Below, piece by piece: positions 45,578-53,557 of a stretch of DNA of 64,000 nucleotides (position 1 is its first letter; the number at the start of each line of letters is the position of its first letter). The position numbers were made by a program, and so were the translations under genes. The notes under the pieces are model-generated. The model ran no database searches. It had not been told where the DNA came from and saw nothing but the letters and a program-made list of their open reading frames with translations. Source of the DNA: Pseudanabaena sp. PCC 6802 (GTDB taxonomy: Bacteria > Cyanobacteriota > Cyanobacteriia > Pseudanabaenales > Pseudanabaenaceae); contig NZ_KB235914.1 in the NCBI RefSeq assembly GCF_000332175.1, positions 3,654,868 to 3,718,867 on the forward strand, given 5' to 3'.

Positions 45578-46333
45578 ATGAGCCTTCATTCCGTCGAATT
45601 ACCAACACTTGGCAATACATCGCCCATGCAGTGGCAGCGTCTTGACGGTCGCAGTTGGGATCAATTGCGTGCGGTCAGCTTCAAGAAGCACTTTACAGAC
45701 ATACCAGCAGGCTCGGTGTTAGCTAAATTCGGCAATACCCAACTCATTTGCACGGTATCGATTGAATCGGGAGTCCCCAAGTTTTTAGAAGATAGCGATC
45801 GCGGCTGGCTCACCGCCGAATATCGTTTTTTGCCCGGAGCGACCAAACCACGCCAACCCCGCGAACTGCAAAAGCTATCCGGGCGCACCCAAGAAATTCA
45901 GCGCCTGATCGGGCGCAGTCTCAGATCTGCCCTGGATCTCAAAGCGATCGCCAATTACACCATTACCGTTGATGTAGATGTCCTGCAAGCGGATGCAGGC
46001 ACCCGCACAGGAGGCGTGACGGCTGGGTTTGTGGGCTTGCAGTTAGCCATAGATCGCCTGCTGGCGGAAGGTGTCATTACGCAGTCGCCGATTCAGCGAG
46101 CGATCGCCGCCGTGTCGGTCGGCCTGATTAACGGCGAACCATTTTTAGATCTCGACTATACCGAGGATGTGGTTGCCAGCGTCGATCTGAATGTGGTGAT
46201 GGACGATCGCTTCAATTTAATTGAAATTCAGGGGACGGCAGAGTCAGAAACCTATAGCCGCCGCCAACTCAACCAAATGCTAGATCTAGCCGAAACAGGC
46301 ATCAAAAGTTTACTAGCTTTGCAGCAAGCCTGA
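45578..46333 (+). CDS. rph: Ribonuclease PH
   Basis: A 251-residue phosphorolytic 3'-5' exoribonuclease that trims tRNA 3' ends. Family motifs are [60 protein letters not shown] (phosphate-binding Arg), [20 protein letters not shown] (catalytic Asp) and [18 protein letters not shown]. Length is normal. A 93-base gap separates it from the DUF1460 gene. The FKBP gene follows after a family A repeat. Confidence 0.96.
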   Translation: MSLHSVELPTLGNTSPMQWQRLDGRSWDQLRAVSFKKHFTDIPAGSVLAKFGNTQLICTVSIESGVPKFLEDSDRGWLTAEYRFLPGATKPRQPRELQKLSGRTQEIQRLIGRSLRSALDLKAIANYTITVDVDVLQADAGTRTGGVTAGFVGLQLAIDRLLAEGVITQSPIQRAIAAVSVGLINGEPFLDLDYTEDVVASVDLNVVMDDRFNLIEIQGTAESETYSRRQLNQMLDLAETGIKSLLALQQA

Positions 46334-46427
46334 TAAAGGATTTGCGAACAGCGGAAATGTTAATATTCCAGAAGCCGAAATGCCGTGCCCATCTAAGTCA
46401 ATTCTGATTTAGTCAGGCATAGCATGT

Positions 46428-46524
46428 TATAGCCGTAGACAGATCTGTTAGGACAGGGGGTGTGGGGCTGCGCCCCCACACAGGGGTGGAACCACTGCAC
46501 CCCGTCCTAAGCCTATTGGCTATA
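46428..46524. repeat. GC-rich MITE-like repeat, family A, copy 3 (inverted)
   Basis: It reads TATAGCCGTAGACAGATCTG at one end and CTAAGCCTATTGGCTATA at the other, the reverse complement of the copy at 3606-3703 with very few differences. Confidence 0.9.
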
Positions 46525-46555
46525 GCTATACTTAAAATCTTTGGAGAAATATACC

Positions 46556-47086
46556 TTGAAAGGAATTCTAATTAGCTTCGGAATAGTCGCCGTAGCGGTT
46601 TTAGTCTTGTTTTTCGCCCAACCCAAAGGTGGCTCCGATCGGGCGATCGCCTCCGAACCACCTGCTACTGTTATTGCTAATACAACCGCAAATATCAAAA
46701 CAACTACCGAAGAACCTACTATGACTGCTGCCGCTAATGATGCCGACCTGGTAACTACTGAATCTGGACTCAAATATAAAGAAATCAAAGTGGGAACGGG
46801 GGCAACTCCTACCCAAGGACAAACCGTGACCGTCCACTACACGGGCACCCTGGAAGATGGCTCGAAGTTTGATAGCTCGCGCGATCGCAATAGTCCCTTC
46901 TCATTTAAGCTTGGTGTCGGTCAGGTGATTAAGGGTTGGGATGAAGGTCTATCGACAATGAAAGTAGGCGGTCGCCGTCAGTTAATCATTCCACCTGAAT
47001 TGGGCTATGGTGCTAGAGGCGCTGGTGGAGTGATTCCTCCAAATGCCGTTCTCATCTTTGATGTGGAACTGCTCAAAATCTCTTAG
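46556..47086 (+). CDS. FKBP-type peptidyl-prolyl cis-trans isomerase, exported
   Basis: A 176-residue protein with an N-terminal hydrophobic segment ([17 protein letters not shown]) that acts as a membrane anchor or signal, a Thr-rich linker, and one FKBP domain: [72 protein letters not shown] and [11 protein letters not shown]. It should accelerate prolyl isomerisation of extracytoplasmic proteins. I chose TTG at 46556 because GGAGAAA lies 8 bases upstream; TTG at 46541 is the alternative. Confidence 0.93.
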   Translation: MKGILISFGIVAVAVLVLFFAQPKGGSDRAIASEPPATVIANTTANIKTTTEEPTMTAAANDADLVTTESGLKYKEIKVGTGATPTQGQTVTVHYTGTLEDGSKFDSSRDRNSPFSFKLGVGQVIKGWDEGLSTMKVGGRRQLIIPPELGYGARGAGGVIPPNAVLIFDVELLKIS

Positions 47087-47087
47087 T

Positions 47088-47245
47088 TATAGCGTTTTTC
47101 AATTGAGAACAGGTTGTATTGACGGAGTGAAGGGGTAGAACACGGCAGTGGCTCTAGCGGGGAACCCCCGAGAACGCCCTGCCTTCCCTTCTTGGGGGCA
47201 ACGCCCCCAAATCCCCTACTCACCTCCGATCTGAAAACCGCTATA
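47088..47245. repeat. MITE-like repeat, family B, long copy
   Basis: TATAGCGTTTTTCAATTGAG at one end and ATCTGAAAACCGCTATA at the other match the reverse complement of the MITE at 29794-29901. The middle holds an extra segment (gaacacggcagtggct) shared with 9267-9410. It starts one base after the FKBP stop and, with a short leader region, fills the 275-base gap. Confidence 0.9.
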
Positions 47246-47361
47246 GGGATAATTAACGCGAATTTGGTATGAGAGATGGGGGCGATGGTGATGTCCGCTA
47301 CAGTTAGCAGTCATACACTGCTGGAGAATAAATAGTAGAACTTTTGTAAAACCCGTAACCT

Positions 47362-49092
47362 ATGGCTCTTGATGGTGTAGCAAAGGCGCGGATTATCGTT
47401 TGCGGACTTAACCGAACTGGTTACAAGATCCTGTGCCTTCTCAAACAGCAGGGAGCGTCAGTAATTGGCGTGCACGATCGCCGCCCCACCGATGCCCAGG
47501 ATCGCGATCTTGATGGAATTATCATTGGCGATTTGCAGGCTGCTGCTACGCTGCTCGCTGCGGGTATATCTGAAGCCCATACTTTGGTCTTGTCTGGCGC
47601 AGATGAAGCCCTAAATTTAGCTATCCTCATGCAAGCGCGGGCGCTCAATCCCCGCATTAGAATTGTGAATCGGCTCTTTAATGCTAGTTTGGGCGAACGG
47701 TTAGACCGCACGCTACCAGAGCATTTCACCATGAGCGTAGCGGCACTTGCCGCTCCGGTGTTTGCTTTCACGGCATTGGGTAATAAAGCGATCGGGCAAC
47801 TCCGCTTGTTCCATCAAACATGGCCGATCTACGAAGAATATATTGACGAGCGCCACCCCTGGCGCGGCCATACTTTAGCCGAACTGTGGGTCGATCGCTC
47901 TCGCATGTTGATCTACTATCTTCCCATCGATGGCAATATAGATCTGGTATCGGCGGTGACCGGAGAACAAAAGCTGCGCCTAGGCGATCGCCTGCTCATA
48001 GGCACGCAACCAAAGGTACGCACTGTCCAAAGAAAACTAAACCAAAAGCTCGGCAAGGTAGTATCTAGCCTGCGTCAACTCAAGGAATATAGCAACTCCA
48101 TGCTCGTGGTTGCTCTCGCTCTGATTAGCACTATCTTCGTGGCGACGCTTGTTTATACCAGTTTGCAACTGCACGTCTCTTTGGTAGATGCCCTTTACTT
48201 TTCTGTGGGCATGATTACTGGTGCGGGGGGCAACGAGCAGGTAGTAGAAAAATCATCGGATGGCATCAAGATATTTACGGTGGTGATGATGCTGACTGGT
48301 GCGGCGGTAATTGGCATTTGGTACGCATTGCTGAATGATTTTGTCCTCGGTACCAGGTTTCGGCAATTTTGGGATGCAGCGCGGGTACCCCAGCGCAACC
48401 ACTATGTTGTCTGCGGTCTGGGTAATGTAGGCGTGCAGATTGCCTCCCAGTTGCATAAATACGGGCATGAAGTCGTGGCGATCGAGCGCGATCCGAATAA
48501 CCGCTTTCTAGAAACCGTGCGATCGCTAGGCATTCCCGTAATCCAAAGCGATGCTAGCCTGCCAGCTACGCTGAAATTAGCAAACTTGGCGCAAGCTGAG
48601 GCATTGATGTCTGTAACCCGCAGCGATACTGCCAATTTAGAAATAGCGCTGAATGCTAAGGGTGTTGCGCCTAAAGTACCTGTCATCGTCCGCTACGAAG
48701 ATCCCCACTTTGCGCACATGGCACAGCAATTATTTGAGTTTGAATCAGTACTTAGCCCTACGGAAATTGTGGCACCAGCTTTTGCAGCAGCAGCTTTAGG
48801 AGGTAGAATCCTGGGTAATGGCATTCTGGGCGATAAGTTATGGGTATCGCTAGCAACGATAATCACGGTTAACCATCCTTTCTGCGGCAAGCAGGTGAAG
48901 GATGCGGCCAGGATGTCGGATTTCGTCCCACTTTACATCGAAACCGAATCTGGCACTATCCACGGATGGGATCTACTAGCAGCTCATCTTAGTGCCGGAG
49001 ATGTTTTGTACCTGACCATACCTGCAACAAAGCTGGATCAACTATGGCGGGTTACCCCACTTCAAGTTCCATCTAGTCAAAACACCATCTAA
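47362..49092 (+). CDS. RCK-TM-RCK ion channel-like protein (TrkA-N domains)
   Basis: A 576-residue membrane protein. The first RCK/TrkA-N domain (about 8-130: RIIVCGLNRTGYKILCLL) is followed by a TrkA-C-like part, then a two-helix pore unit (MLVVALALISTIFVATLVYT at about 247, pore FSVGMITGAGGNE at about 281, VVMMLTGAAVIGIWYALL), then a second RCK (HYVVCGLGNVGVQIASQL ... VVAIERDPNNRF) and TrkA-C. RCK domains bind NAD(H), nucleotides or Ca and gate the pore. The filter reads TGAGG instead of TVGYG, so K selectivity is doubtful. Confidence 0.88.
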   Translation: MALDGVAKARIIVCGLNRTGYKILCLLKQQGASVIGVHDRRPTDAQDRDLDGIIIGDLQAAATLLAAGISEAHTLVLSGADEALNLAILMQARALNPRIRIVNRLFNASLGERLDRTLPEHFTMSVAALAAPVFAFTALGNKAIGQLRLFHQTWPIYEEYIDERHPWRGHTLAELWVDRSRMLIYYLPIDGNIDLVSAVTGEQKLRLGDRLLIGTQPKVRTVQRKLNQKLGKVVSSLRQLKEYSNSMLVVALALISTIFVATLVYTSLQLHVSLVDALYFSVGMITGAGGNEQVVEKSSDGIKIFTVVMMLTGAAVIGIWYALLNDFVLGTRFRQFWDAARVPQRNHYVVCGLGNVGVQIASQLHKYGHEVVAIERDPNNRFLETVRSLGIPVIQSDASLPATLKLANLAQAEALMSVTRSDTANLEIALNAKGVAPKVPVIVRYEDPHFAHMAQQLFEFESVLSPTEIVAPAFAAAALGGRILGNGILGDKLWVSLATIITVNHPFCGKQVKDAARMSDFVPLYIETESGTIHGWDLLAAHLSAGDVLYLTIPATKLDQLWRVTPLQVPSSQNTI

Positions 49093-49146
49093 CAAGGCAA
49101 TGCCTCATAATTGGCTAGACTAGACACAGATTCGGTATCGCCACTT

Positions 49147-50571
49147 ATGAGCTACTGCCTCAACCCTAACTGCCCCCAGCCCCAAAATGACGATCGCTTC
49201 CAGTTTTGTCAGAGTTGTGGAGCGCGGCTACTGCTAAAAGACTCATATCTGGCGATCGCTCCCATTGGCGAAGGAGGTATGGGCAGAACCTTTCGCGCCA
49301 TCAATCGCGCTAAGTTCGACCAGCCTTGCGCGATTAAGCAATTAATGCTCCAGTACCAGGCTGGCAGTCATCGGCAAAAAGCGATCGAGCTATTCAACCG
49401 CGAAGCCGCACAACTGCAATCCCTAGGCAAGCACCCTCAAATACCCGAACTAATCGCCTACTTCGAGCAAGAGAATTCTCTCTATCTCGTCCAGGAGTTG
49501 ATCGAGGGACGGAATTTACTGGATGAAATGAAGGAACAGGGAGCGTTCGACGAAGCCAAAATTCGCGAGTTGCTGCTGGACTTACTGCCAGTCTTGCAAT
49601 TCATTCACGAGCGCGGCACGATCCATCGCGATATCAAACCAGAAAATATTATCCGACGGCGATCGCCCCTTACACCTGAGGGGTGGCAGCTAGTTCTGGT
49701 TGACTTTGGTGCCTCGAAGGTAGTGACATCTGCCACAGTATCCAAAACCGGAACGTTTATTGGCAGTGCAGAGTACACAGCACCGGAACAACTGAGGGGT
49801 AAAGCCACTTTTGCTAGCGATATTTATAGCTTGGGTGCGACTTGCATACATCTATTGACAGGAACCTCTCCGTTTGACCTATATAACGATATTGAAGATC
49901 GATGGATATGGCGACAATATCTCAAAGAGCCAGTCAGCGAGTCTTTAGGAAACATCCTGGATCGAATGCTGGCCAAACCCACCAGCAATCGCTTTGAATC
50001 GGCTGGTATTATCTTAGATATACTAAATAATAAGTCATCAATTTCATCTCTAGTAGTAACAAAAAAATCGAGTGATGATGATAAAATCGCACCTGTAGGC
50101 AATTACTCCAAATTGAAGGAATTACTGGAGACAGGGAATTGGCTGGAAGCAGATCGCGAAACTAGCGCCATCATATTAAAACTTACAGGTAAAGACAAGA
50201 TACGCGAGATCGCTCGCAAAGATATCGAAATTCTTTCCTGCGCCGATCTCTACGAACTAGATCGGATGTGGGATTACTACAGCAATCACAAATTCGGATT
50301 TAGCGTTCAAAAGGAGATTTGGCAAGGCTTGGGAGGAGTTTTATTCTATGACAGCAGAAATTACTGGAAATTTGCCGAAACCTATATCAAATTCGCCGAA
50401 CGCACGGGCTGGGCAAAGAAATCCTGGTTTTCAGAGTCAAGCTGGCTCAAATATAAAGATTTAAACTTCTCAATCGATGCACCTAGAGGACATCTCCCCG
50501 CCACTTTCCATTGGCACGGACACGAAGTCATGGATGCATTGTTCCTGCGCATCAAAGTCTGCGGCTATTAA
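49147..50571 (+). CDS. Ser/Thr protein kinase with zinc ribbon and GUN4 domain
   Basis: A 474-residue kinase. It starts with a four-Cys ribbon (CLNPNCPQPQNDDRFQFCQSC). The kinase domain has IGEGGMGRTFRAINRA (P-loop), CAIKQLML (Lys), IHRDIKPENII (catalytic loop) and VDFGASKVV (metal loop), so it should be active. A GUN4 domain (about 320-470: KLKELLETGNWLEADRETSA; FSVQKEIWQGLGGVL) ends it; GUN4 binds tetrapyrroles in chlorophyll synthesis regulation. I chose ATG at 49147 (MSYCLNPNCPQP), usual for this family, over a TTG at 49111. No membrane segment is seen. Confidence 0.93.
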   Translation: MSYCLNPNCPQPQNDDRFQFCQSCGARLLLKDSYLAIAPIGEGGMGRTFRAINRAKFDQPCAIKQLMLQYQAGSHRQKAIELFNREAAQLQSLGKHPQIPELIAYFEQENSLYLVQELIEGRNLLDEMKEQGAFDEAKIRELLLDLLPVLQFIHERGTIHRDIKPENIIRRRSPLTPEGWQLVLVDFGASKVVTSATVSKTGTFIGSAEYTAPEQLRGKATFASDIYSLGATCIHLLTGTSPFDLYNDIEDRWIWRQYLKEPVSESLGNILDRMLAKPTSNRFESAGIILDILNNKSSISSLVVTKKSSDDDKIAPVGNYSKLKELLETGNWLEADRETSAIILKLTGKDKIREIARKDIEILSCADLYELDRMWDYYSNHKFGFSVQKEIWQGLGGVLFYDSRNYWKFAETYIKFAERTGWAKKSWFSESSWLKYKDLNFSIDAPRGHLPATFHWHGHEVMDALFLRIKVCGY

Positions 50572-50593
50572 AGAAATTTCTAGTGGATATAGC

Positions 50594-50683
50594 TATAGCT
50601 AATAGGCTTAGGACGGGGTGCAGGGGTTCCACCCCTGCGTGGGGACGCAGCCCCCTGTCCTAACAGATCTATCTACGGCTATA
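50594..50683. repeat. GC-rich MITE-like repeat, family A, copy 4 (shortened)
   Basis: It begins TATAGCTAATAGGCTTAGGA and ends CTACGGCTATA, but lacks about 10 bases of the core hairpin. The last 20 bases (atctacggctataacatc) are repeated once more at 50692-50709. Confidence 0.85.
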
Positions 50684-50733
50684 ACATCTCTATCTACGGC
50701 TATAACATCCCCATAAGGGCAGGTTGTGCCAAG

Positions 50734-51003
50734 ATGGCGGAGTTGGTTGTGGCCGATCGCGAAGCAGCAATTGCGCAAGCAAAGCAACTCACGCAGCAGA
50801 TGCAGGAGGATTCGAGCAGTTCGGGTTTTGAGGAGGGCCTATTAAAATTAATCCAGGCAGTTATTGTTTACAAGTTAGAGTATAACGGTCTCCAGGATTT
50901 ACAAGCCACGTTCGCATTAGATGATGTCAGGAAAACACGTTTGTTTATAGTAAGTTACCCCTACTACTGGTCAGAACTTATCCTGATTGGTAACCAGTTG
51001 TAG
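50734..51003 (+). pseudogene. DUF2887-family C-terminal fragment
   Basis: AELVVADREAAIAQAKQLTQ, LIQAVIVYKLEYNGLQDLQA and FALDDVRKTRLF correspond to the C-terminal third of the DUF2887 proteins at 36199 and 58235 (compare LLETVLVSKF ... AMFQLSDIRQTRVY). The nuclease domain is missing, and the end runs into unrelated sequence. Confidence 0.65.
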
Positions 51004-51056
51004 AATAGGGGAGTGTAGAGTCTATATTCTCCTGTTTTCTAATTAAAAATGTCGCT

Positions 51057-51860
51057 ATGACTTCTCCCAATTTTCCTTTCTATACTGCAACTGCTGCACT
51101 ACTGGCATCTCTTAATCTTGTAGCTCTTCCCCTTGCACCAGTGTCTGCTCAGAAGATCTCAGGCGATCGGGGCGAAATTGCCAGCGCGATCGACAAGCTT
51201 AAGGGCGGTAAGGTAGTCTATACCCCACCCAAGGATGTTGGTACGCCTACAAATACCGTAGGAGGATTGTCGCGCGGCGAATGTAAAGAAGTTAGATGCT
51301 TAATGGCATTAATGCCCAATACTAAGTCTGGTGTCGATCACTTCCCGCAAACTGTCTCCTCCCATCCCGTTTTCTTTTTCAATGCCCCCAAATTCTCAGG
51401 TTGGGCTGAATTCAGATTGTACGAAGTAAGTACGAAGGCAGCGCCAAAACGCATCTACAAAACAAGATTCCCAATCGAAACCCAAGCCAGCATTATTAGT
51501 TTCCGCATGCCCCTGGATGCTCCAGAACTGAAAGTTGGGAAATTTTATCGCTGGGAATTTGCGTGGAATAACCCTGCCAATAGTACGTGCGTGGGTGTGG
51601 TACGGCGGGTAGACCTCGATCGCACCGTATTGCAACAGATAGCTAAAGCCAAGCCTATTGACAAAGCTAGCCTTTATGCCAAAGCGGGAGTTTGGTTTGA
51701 GGCGGTGGAAACTCTGGCAGAAGCTCGTCGCGATCGCCCCGACGCTCCCGACTTAATGACGGAATGGAGCGATCTGCTCAAATCGGTCGGTTTAGATGTC
51801 GTCGTCTTGCAGCCGATTAGCCCCGAATCGCTAAGTACAAAAGCAAGCAATAGCTATTGA
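51057..51860 (+). CDS. DUF928 exported protein
   Basis: A 267-residue protein with an N-terminal signal peptide (ATAALLASLNLVALPLAPVS, cleavage near SAQK). The DUF928 domain shows GGLSRGECKEVRCLMALMP, FSGWAEFRLYEVSTKA, FRMPLDAPELKVGKFYRWEF and ASLYAKAGVWFEAVETLAEA. DUF928 proteins are common in cyanobacteria, often next to CHAT or receptor kinases; their function is unknown. It is convergent with urtE, 15 bases apart. Confidence 0.88.
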   Translation: MTSPNFPFYTATAALLASLNLVALPLAPVSAQKISGDRGEIASAIDKLKGGKVVYTPPKDVGTPTNTVGGLSRGECKEVRCLMALMPNTKSGVDHFPQTVSSHPVFFFNAPKFSGWAEFRLYEVSTKAAPKRIYKTRFPIETQASIISFRMPLDAPELKVGKFYRWEFAWNNPANSTCVGVVRRVDLDRTVLQQIAKAKPIDKASLYAKAGVWFEAVETLAEARRDRPDAPDLMTEWSDLLKSVGLDVVVLQPISPESLSTKASNSY

Positions 51861-51875
51861 TGCCGAGCGCGATCG

Positions 51876-52628
51876 TTAAACAGCGAGGAATTGTTGAATG
51901 ATGTCATTACTGAGGCTTTTGGTTTCGCCAGAAGCAACGATCGTGCCCTTTTGCATGGCATAGTAGCGATTGGCCTGACGGACAAAATGGAGGTGCTGTT
52001 CCACTAACAGCACTGAGATACCTGTAGTCTTGACGATTCGTTGGATCGATGCTTCGATTTCCAGAACGATTGAGGGTTGAATCCCTTCGGTTGGTTCGTC
52101 CAAAAGTAAGAGTTGCGGTCTGCCCATTAAAGCGCGGGCGATCGCCAGTTGTTGCTGCTGCCCGCCGCTGAGGTTACCACCCAAGCGCCAGAGCATGGAT
52201 TTGAGCACCGGAAAAAGCTCGAATGCTTGTTCCATCATCTCGGTTTCTCTTCCTTTCGTTCTACCAGTTTCCAAACCAAGCAGCAAGTTTTCTTTTACGG
52301 TTAGCTTCGGGATAATTTCTCTGCCCTGTGGCACATAACCTATACCCAGCTTGGCACGGCGATCTGGCGATCGGCGCAGTATGGACTCTGTCATCAAGTT
52401 CACTTCACCGCTACGGGCAGACAGCAACCCAATAATGGTTTTGAGCAATGTTGTTTTACCGACACCATTGCGTCCGATCAAGCAGACCATTTCACCTGAA
52501 AACACGTTCAGATCGACATTGCGCAGGATGTGACTTTCGCCGTAATAAACATTAAGCCCCGATATGTTGAGAATGGGGTGGGTAACCTCCGGCTTGTCGA
52601 GCAGAGCGGAATTGAGATCTTTTGTCAT
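51876..52628 (-). CDS. urtE: Urea ABC transporter ATP-binding subunit UrtE
   Basis: A 250-residue ABC ATPase, LivF-like. Walker A is GRNGVGKTTLL, the signature LGGNLSGGQQQQLAIARAL, Walker B LLLLDEPTEGIQPS, and the H-loop is in LLVEQHLHFVRQAN. The start NISGLNVYYGESHILRNVDL and the end ASGETKSLSNDIIQQFLAV are typical of cyanobacterial UrtE. It would energise high-affinity urea uptake with UrtABCD, whose genes are not adjacent here. I chose ATG at 52628; the frame is open 25 codons upstream. Confidence 0.88.
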   Translation of the reverse strand: MTKDLNSALLDKPEVTHPILNISGLNVYYGESHILRNVDLNVFSGEMVCLIGRNGVGKTTLLKTIIGLLSARSGEVNLMTESILRRSPDRRAKLGIGYVPQGREIIPKLTVKENLLLGLETGRTKGRETEMMEQAFELFPVLKSMLWRLGGNLSGGQQQQLAIARALMGRPQLLLLDEPTEGIQPSIVLEIEASIQRIVKTTGISVLLVEQHLHFVRQANRYYAMQKGTIVASGETKSLSNDIIQQFLAV

Positions 52629-52842
52629 AGTAAACAGTCCAGGTGACGATCGTCTAGCTAACCTAACCCAATTAGTGTAGGGGTTTCTGTAGCCTTTATA
52701 CATTTTTTATTAGCAACGATAACGATGCCCGATATGGGTAAATAAGCGCGTAGCAATCCAATGTTGGATTGCTACGAAAAGTTATTGCTGCAAATTTCAG
52801 GCAGATCGGGGTTGGGGCTAGGGAATGCCAAGCAGGTTTTAA

Positions 52843-53172
52843 TTACCAAGTTTCCTCAGTTTGGTTTTGTTTCTCCCAAAATTCCAAGTCCAGTTCCTCC
52901 AGGTAAACCAGAGCACTTTGAATCTGTCGGTCAGTACCAACTAACTCCAGATTAAACCAACCATCTTCTCTGGTATTTTCTCCCAACAGGGCTGCAGTGA
53001 TGTTAACCGTCAAGCCGTGCTCTGATACGAAATTAGAAACAATCGGTTCCTGGTGATGGGTTTGCGGAACCCTGAGGGTAATGTGGTGCTTGGCTAGCCT
53101 TTCCTGGATAGCCTGTTGGCGATTAAGCTGGTGATCGAATTGAGCATTTTGCGTGCGAGCGGACATATTCAT
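52843..53172 (-). CDS. NIL-domain protein
   Basis: A 109-residue protein made of a short N-terminal arm and one NIL domain (HITLRVPQTHHQEPIVSNFV, EHGLTVNITAALLGENTRE, DGWFNLELVGTDRQIQSALV), the ferredoxin-like fold found at the C-terminus of methionine ABC transporter ATPases. Stand-alone NIL proteins may bind small molecules, especially sulphur amino acids. ATG at 53172 follows AGGAGA. It lies upstream of urtE on the same strand, with about 215 bases between. Confidence 0.87.
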   Translation of the reverse strand: MNMSARTQNAQFDHQLNRQQAIQERLAKHHITLRVPQTHHQEPIVSNFVSEHGLTVNITAALLGENTREDGWFNLELVGTDRQIQSALVYLEELDLEFWEKQNQTEETW

Positions 53173-53312
53173 GCTTGCGTCTCCTAAACGTTTTGCTTTT
53201 GTAAAACACGAAATTAATATCAATTGATACTGACTAATTAAGCGTTCAGTTACGTTCCCGATCGGGAGTGCTCTCTAGAACCACTATCAGGTTAACCAAA
53301 GATTGCAAAATG

Positions 53313-53326
53313 TAAAGCGATCTACA
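53313..53326. promoter_or_regulatory. Candidate NtcA site (GTA-N8-TAC)
   Basis: GTAAAGCGATCTAC matches the NtcA consensus exactly. It lies in the divergent 385-base gap between the NIL gene and the cyclase gene. A -10 hexamer at the usual 22-base distance is not clear on either strand. The rest of the gap shows no other feature. Confidence 0.35.
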
Positions 53327-53557
53327 TCACAGTTTTTAGTGTTTGTTGGTAGAGAAGTCTCGTCTGTGGAGCTTTTACAGCTAACTTGAGAAATTCAACA
53401 CCTGCATAAACTTTTTTTGCCATGCATAAATTTTGGGCGCACCAAGCAAACGTGCGGTATTGGGATTTGCTGCGATCGCTACCATTTGGTGCCTAAAAGT
53501 ATCTTAAGATACCAGTCCAAACTCAACAGCCCGAAAAGCTTGTAAGTATTTTAGATT

